Source of the DNA: Symbiodinium natans
Lineage: Eukaryota; Sar; Dinophyceae; Suessiales; Symbiodiniaceae
Length of the DNA stretch: 64,000 bases
Assembly: GCA_905221605.1 (NCBI GenBank)
Contig: CAJNDS010002271.1
Location: 253,001 to 317,000, forward strand
Direction: 5' to 3'
Part shown: positions 42,601-48,600 of the stretch, piece after piece
How the letters are laid out: every line of letters begins with the position of its first letter
Position numbering within the stretch: the first letter of the stretch is position 1
Made by a program: the position numbers and the translations under genes
The notes under the pieces: generated by a model
Told to the model about the DNA's origin: nothing
Seen by the model: the letters and a program-made list of their open reading frames with translations, nothing else
Databases searched by the model: none

Positions 42601-45600
42601 TCTCGTGGCCGGAAACCTGCAATGTCTGCCAAGGTGGGTAGGACGCGCCTGCTCGCGTACGTTAAAGCAGACGGCTTGCCTCTATGAACGTAGGTAACTC
42701 CGAGTTGCTTGAACATGGCGGTGGACAACCGTGTGAACTTCCATCGCGGCATGGGACCCTCAGCCAGACCAGTGACACGTTCCAACGGGACGCGTTTTGG
42801 CCTAAAGTCTGGCAGCACAAAACCAACTCCTTTCAGGTCCTCAAAGGCTGTGCGCAAAAGCTTTGACCAGACTTTGAATAGGTCTATGCCTGTGATGCCA
42901 AACCGAGGCATTCTCCAGCGGAAGGGACGTTGGGCACCCCTCACTCGCGCTTTACCTTTGGCGCAGAGGAACTCCAGGCCGTCGGCGTAGCACTCAATGA
43001 GACGGGATTGCTGCAAGTGCTTGAAGCGAACGCACCCGACTAGCAGGAATATCCAGCATGCTGAAAGAAGTTTGAAAGGGTCCCCTGCATTAGCACTACC
43101 AAGGACCTGCTCCAGGAGCACCCAAAGCGCGACAGACATCGGCGAAGCTGGAATTTCTTCATGTTCCGGCGCATCGACTCCGTAGCTTGCAACTTCCTCT
43201 GAAGCAGTGTGGAAAGGTGCCCCCACATGGCGCTGCAGCCATTTCAGGGCAGCGAAAGCGCCACGAGCGGCAGTAGGCCCCTTTGCCCGAAGAGAGCGAA
43301 GCCAAAGTCCGACTTCTAGGGCACTGGGCATCCAGGGAGAGACACCATTCTGCTCACACCATGCGGCCCAGCGCGAAGCAGTGTTGACAGCACGGGACAG
43401 TGTAGACGTCGGACATGCCAACCACGATTCAATCTTACTTTGGCCGAATGCTTCTTGCAAAGGACCTGACAAGGTGCAGTATTGATTCCATAACGACCCA
43501 GCGTCATTAATCTGTAGAAACAATAACCACAGCTGATCGGCGCGTGGTTGGGCATATTTGCTTGCATCAGAAGGGGCCGTGATGGGCTCTGCGACAAAGC
43601 GTCTGCGGCGAAATTTTTGTCTGGGCAAGACACTCAATGTCTTTCCAAACTGACCAATTTGGGATGATGGCACTGACACGCGCTGATCCTGTCTGCACAA
43701 TGGCTCACTGTAGCAGCGAGCAGTCTGTTCTGCTGCATCATCCGCCCAATGGTTTGCCAGCTCCCACAAGCTCACAAGTTGGCTGATAGTTGAAAGGTTT
43801 GCATTCCCCAAAACTTGTCGAGACGCTGACAGCACCTCTTCCTCCGAGTCATATCTGTTTGCGAACTCAATTGGAGTACGAATCGTCAAAGAAATGAAGA
43901 AATGACTCACGTCAGCCACATTAGAACAGTGGGCAAGCAGGGCATCCATTGATTTTATCAGCACGGCACGCCCCTACAAAGGAAGCCTGGCTCAAGCCAG
44001 AAGCTTATGGAATAGCACATGGATATGTATCTAATGGTTGCATGGCCCCACCACTAACCTACCACAATGCAGGTCAAAACCCCCAGAAACGGACGAGACC
44101 GTGACAGCCCAAAACCCCTAGAAGCGGACGAGACCGTGACAGCCCAAAACCCCCAAGGAACGGACGAGACCGTGACAGCCCAAAACCCCTAGAAGCGGAC
44201 GAGACCGTGACAGCCCAAAGCCCCCTAGAAGCCCAAAACCCCCAGAAGCGGACGAGACCGTGACAGCCCAAAACCCCCAGAAACGGACGAGACCGTGACA
44301 GCCCAAAACCCCTAGAAGCGGACGAGACCGTGACAGCCCAAAACACGAGACCGTGACAGCCCAAAACCCCTAGAAGCGGACGAGACCGTGACAGCCCAAA
44401 ACCCCCAAGAAACGGACGAGACCGTGACAGCCCAAAACCCCTAGAAGCGGACGAGACCGTGACAGCCCAAAGCCCCCTAGAAGCCCAAAACCCCTAGAAG
44501 CGGACGAGACCGTGACAGCCCAAAACCCCCAGAAACGGACGAGACCGTGACAGCCCAAAACCCCTAGAAGCGGACGAGACCGTGACAGCCCAAAACCCCC
44601 AGAAACGGACGAGACCGTGACAGCCCAAAACCCCCAGAAGCGGACGAGACCGTGACAGCCCAAAACCCCTAGAAGCGGACGAGACCGTGACAGCCCAAAA
44701 CCCCCAGAAACGGACGAAACCGTGACAGCCCAAAACCCCTAGAAGCGGACGAGACCGTGACAGCCCAAAACCCCCAGAAACGGACGAGGCCGTGACAGCC
44801 CAAAACCCCTAGAAGCGGACGAGACCGTGACAGCCCCAAGCCCCCTAGAAGCCCAAAACCCCTAGAAGCGGACGAGACCGTGACAGCCCAAAACCCCCTA
44901 GAAGCGGACGAGACCGTGACAGCCCAAAACCCCCAGAAACGGACGAGACCGTGACAGCCCAAAACCCCTAGAAGTGGACGAGACCGTGACAGCCCAAAAC
45001 CCCCAGAAACGGACGAGACCGTGACAGCCCAAAACCCCTAGAAGCGGACGAGACCGTGACAGCCCCAAGCCCTCGAGAAGCCCAAAACCCCTAGAAGCGG
45101 ACGAGACCGTGACAGCCCAAAACCAGCCCAAAACCCCTACAAGCGGGGCAACCCCAAACCCCTATATGCTTCTGTTTGCCAGCAGCCTATCTGGGACTGT
45201 TCAGGTTAAGGGCATTTGCCGGCGTATGCCCTTTCGACACCCAAGGGCATATGCCCTTAAGCTATCACATCTCCAGGGCCCCTAGCTTCTCAAGTAACAG
45301 AGTCAAGAAGGGACGATGAAAAAAGGAGCTTGCAGCAAAAACTGTCGAAGCCCGAGGAGGGGCGTAAGATTTGCGGCCTTGGCTCCCGCAGCCACTCTCC
45401 CCCACAAAGGCCACTTTCTGCCCCTTGGCCACCTGTGTCGGAAGAGCCACCGGCACACCGGCCATTGTATCTTCATGTATTGGACATGACTTTGGACCCG
45501 CGGAACATGCAAGCACATCGGGCCTGGAAAGAGAGCCGGTCAAGGATGAGCTTCTCCGGGTTCGTCGGGTAGCTGAAGCTGACAGATCGGAACTCCAGGC

Positions 45601-48600
45601 TCTGAATCGTTTGGACGTGCTGCGGAAGCTCCCCATTTTCAAAGCCTGGGCTTTTTCTGATCACACCTCCTGCCACGTACCACTTAAACACGCGTTGGGG
45701 TTTGGGGGCCCTTCCTGCTGAGCACTTGCAGCCATGATGCCCTCTGGCTCGATGTCATGGGCCTCGGCCCTCATCACCGCCTTCCTGGGCATAATGATTA
45801 CTACGCAGTGCTCGAACCCACCACCAGCCGAAAAAAGGCCCACAGGGGCTCTTTTTCGGGGGCCTTATGGATGTCGGGGGCCCTGAGCTCTTTGAAGTCA
45901 AGCACAGCACATTCGCTAAAGAGAAAGGCAGGTCTCATTGCCGAGGCAGAAGCCATGGCCTTGGCCATGGTGGGCAGGTAGCCGCTGAAGGAGTTGACGC
46001 CACCCATCCCCGTGATCAGCGAGATAAGCACGGTCACCACATCTCCGCCCTTCTTCTTGGAGGCGCCGGTAAGAAGGCCGTGCCCCCCGACGTAGAGGGT
46101 CACGGCGTAGAGCAAGGCCATGATGAAGTTCAGGAGGCCCCACGACATGCCGATCTTCACACCCGAGCGCACGCCGCCATCGCGCGCCTGCGTCAGCTGC
46201 CGAGCGAAGCGCTCCTTCGGAGGGCGGATGGAAACATTCAGGCAGTGGGCCATATCCCCGAGCTAAGACAAACTACAGCTAGATGCTTGCAATCCCATTT
46301 TGCAACACTGAACCAAACGATGCGATGTGATTCATGGCCATTCGCCGCTATCTCACGCGCGGCAATATGAAGTACGAAGTACACGCTTGAAAACCCAGCA
46401 AGCGAAGTACGGCAGGCAACGTTCAAGCGCACGCGACGCTGAATCTCACAAAGCACCGAATTGCAAACAAACGATGACGGGAAAACTTGGAAAAGCAGGG
46501 TTTGCGACGCTCGCGACTCTCGCGAACGCGACACGTGCAAATGCCGTGGACCTCAGTGGAAAGTTGTCCCGACACTCGAGTGGAACCTTTCTGGAATCGC
46601 AGCAGTGGTAGCTGTCCATGAGTGGTTGAAGGCCCTGAGAGCTCCTGCTCCCGCAGTTCGCCCCCGAAGGCGGCCACAGTGCGGATGCCCAGCAGGCTCT
46701 CCTTTCTCTTAAAAGTGAGGAGCGCAGTGGCATAGACTGCTGATGACTGCGCATTCAGGGGCGGGTCTTGGGGTCTTGGGGTCTTGGGGTCTTGGGGGAC
46801 TATGGACAAACGGTTGGCCCAGTTGAAGCATCCCGAGCTCTCCTCTGCCACACCCGCCGCCTTGGCGAAGTCCTGCACAATTTGAAAGCTTTGAGAGAGC
46901 AAGGGCTTTGAGAAGCTTCCACGCAAAACAATGTCTATAGGTGTGATGAGCTTACGCTTCGTTCCCCGCCCTCCTGCTGCTGGAGGGTCATTCCTCGCTC
47001 GAGCTGCTGGCCCATTGCCTGGCCCGCGCAGAAGAGGACCGGCAGGAAGGCGCAGACGGACAGAGTCAGCTTGGGGCCGTGGATCATGGCCACCGTTATC
47101 CCAGCTAGGAATTGACCCAAGCTGGCGATCAGGTAGCCCAGCCCTGCAGACATGAAGAAGTGGACGCTCTCCACATCGCTCTGCAGCCTTAATGGGGCAT
47201 GTCTTCAGTATGCTCCGCAATACTTCGTGGACTAAGTACCAACTGACAATGCAGCGCAAGTCTCAATGCACAGCAACGAGCCACACCCCGAGCAAGAGAA
47301 GATGAGGACAACAACAGCCACAGGCAGCAGCCTTGCCAAACCTCCAACCTCGAGCCCACTCCAAAAATCTCCAAGATGGGCCCAGTCAGCGACTTACACG
47401 TGCCCAGGAGCTTGGAGGACAAGCCAGCTGCCTCGCTCTCGTCGAACCAGGTGATGTCCAAAGAGAGCCTGGGAAAACTCCAATAACAAAAGCATCTCAA
47501 AAACCTTCTTCCACCGCCTGCAGGCGTTCAGCATCCTCAACCCGATTCGAGGACGGCGTGCGCCATCCCCTGGCCCTCTCACCACGTACATGTTTCTACG
47601 TCTTGACAAATCGTTCTAGGCAGCCTTGCCTAGCAGAACTCTCACACACAAGACAACCTGCCTACTGGCAGACATCTTGAAATCATCGGAGCCCAAGACG
47701 GACACTTCCAGAGACTGCGAGCTTGGCGTCCCGAAGCCCAATGCCATCCCGAAACTCAGAAACCTCAGCCGAAGCGCAAGGACTTCAGGTACCTGATCTG
47801 CCACCGCAGCGCCTGCTGGCTTGCGGCAAGCATCCTCAAGCGAGCACTGGGATGCCAGGCTTCCAGGACACGTGCAACACACAGATGTCTATTTGTCCAG
47901 AAGATTCCAGAAGTCCTGCGAACTAAGCGGCTTCGACGCTCACACGAATTAAGATGCTTAGGAAACGCCAGGCGCAACGCTCCGCGCGGCACGGCTTTAC
48001 TACTCCGAGGCGCAGGAGTGTCTGCCACAGGAAGGCCAAGCCAAAGACTGCCAGTGCCTTGGCATGGACCGCATGGACCCACACTTTGCTGGGTTGGACT
48101 CGAGTTGCCTTCCAGTCTCGAGGCAAGTAGCCAGAACTGCCATGGAGAGCAGAGGCGTCTGCATTTCCTGTCTTCCATATGCCAAATTCGGCTCTTACTG
48201 TGAGGAGTGGCTGGGTTTACGCAAGAGGCATGCAGCAAGCGATTCCAGGGTCATGCGTTCCATTGAAGGAGTTTGCTTCGATCTCCAGCCGACGGCGTTT
48301 GGAACACGCAGTCCTCCCCGCTTCCCAACCTTTCCCCCCCCCCCCCCCCCCACACCCCAGGTGTGGGGGCTCAAGCTATGGGCCGGTCCCAGGAACCTGC
48401 TACGCTCTCTTTTGTCTCCACGCACGGTTGTGGGACGTCTCGTGGCTTGAGCTGGTTTGGCTTGAGCCGGTTTGGCTGCCGAGGCGGGGCACGCAAGCGA
48501 TTACAACTACCGACCCTGCCCGGACCCGGGCCTCGAGCACCACATCAGCGGGTGCCGTTTTGATGACATCGAACTCAGGCGCAGGTTGGGGGGCATAGCC

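Larger units (their letters stand above)
36343..44076 (-). mobile_element. Tyrosine-recombinase (PAT/Ngaro-like) retroelement with split direct repeats
   Basis: 7,734 bp. On the minus strand: A1 (44076-43976), YR recombinase, gag, TAG, C5-methyltransferase/RT, RNase H, B1 (36987-36805) abutting A2 (36806-36706), then B2 (36526-36343). A1 and A2 are 101 bp each; B1 and B2 differ by one T. Joining the element ends (B2 to A1) recreates the internal B1-A2 junction, the defining property of split direct repeats. Such elements insert as circles through the recombinase and make no target duplication, and none is seen: the left flank ends GTGACAGCC and the right begins AAACCCCC around one shared CA. 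In-frame stops or frameshifts occur at two points. Confidence 0.92.

Noticed and set aside
44074-45131. Possible CRISPR array from regular 35-bp repeats
   Set aside because: There are no unique spacers; units are contiguous, and the locus is a eukaryotic intron.
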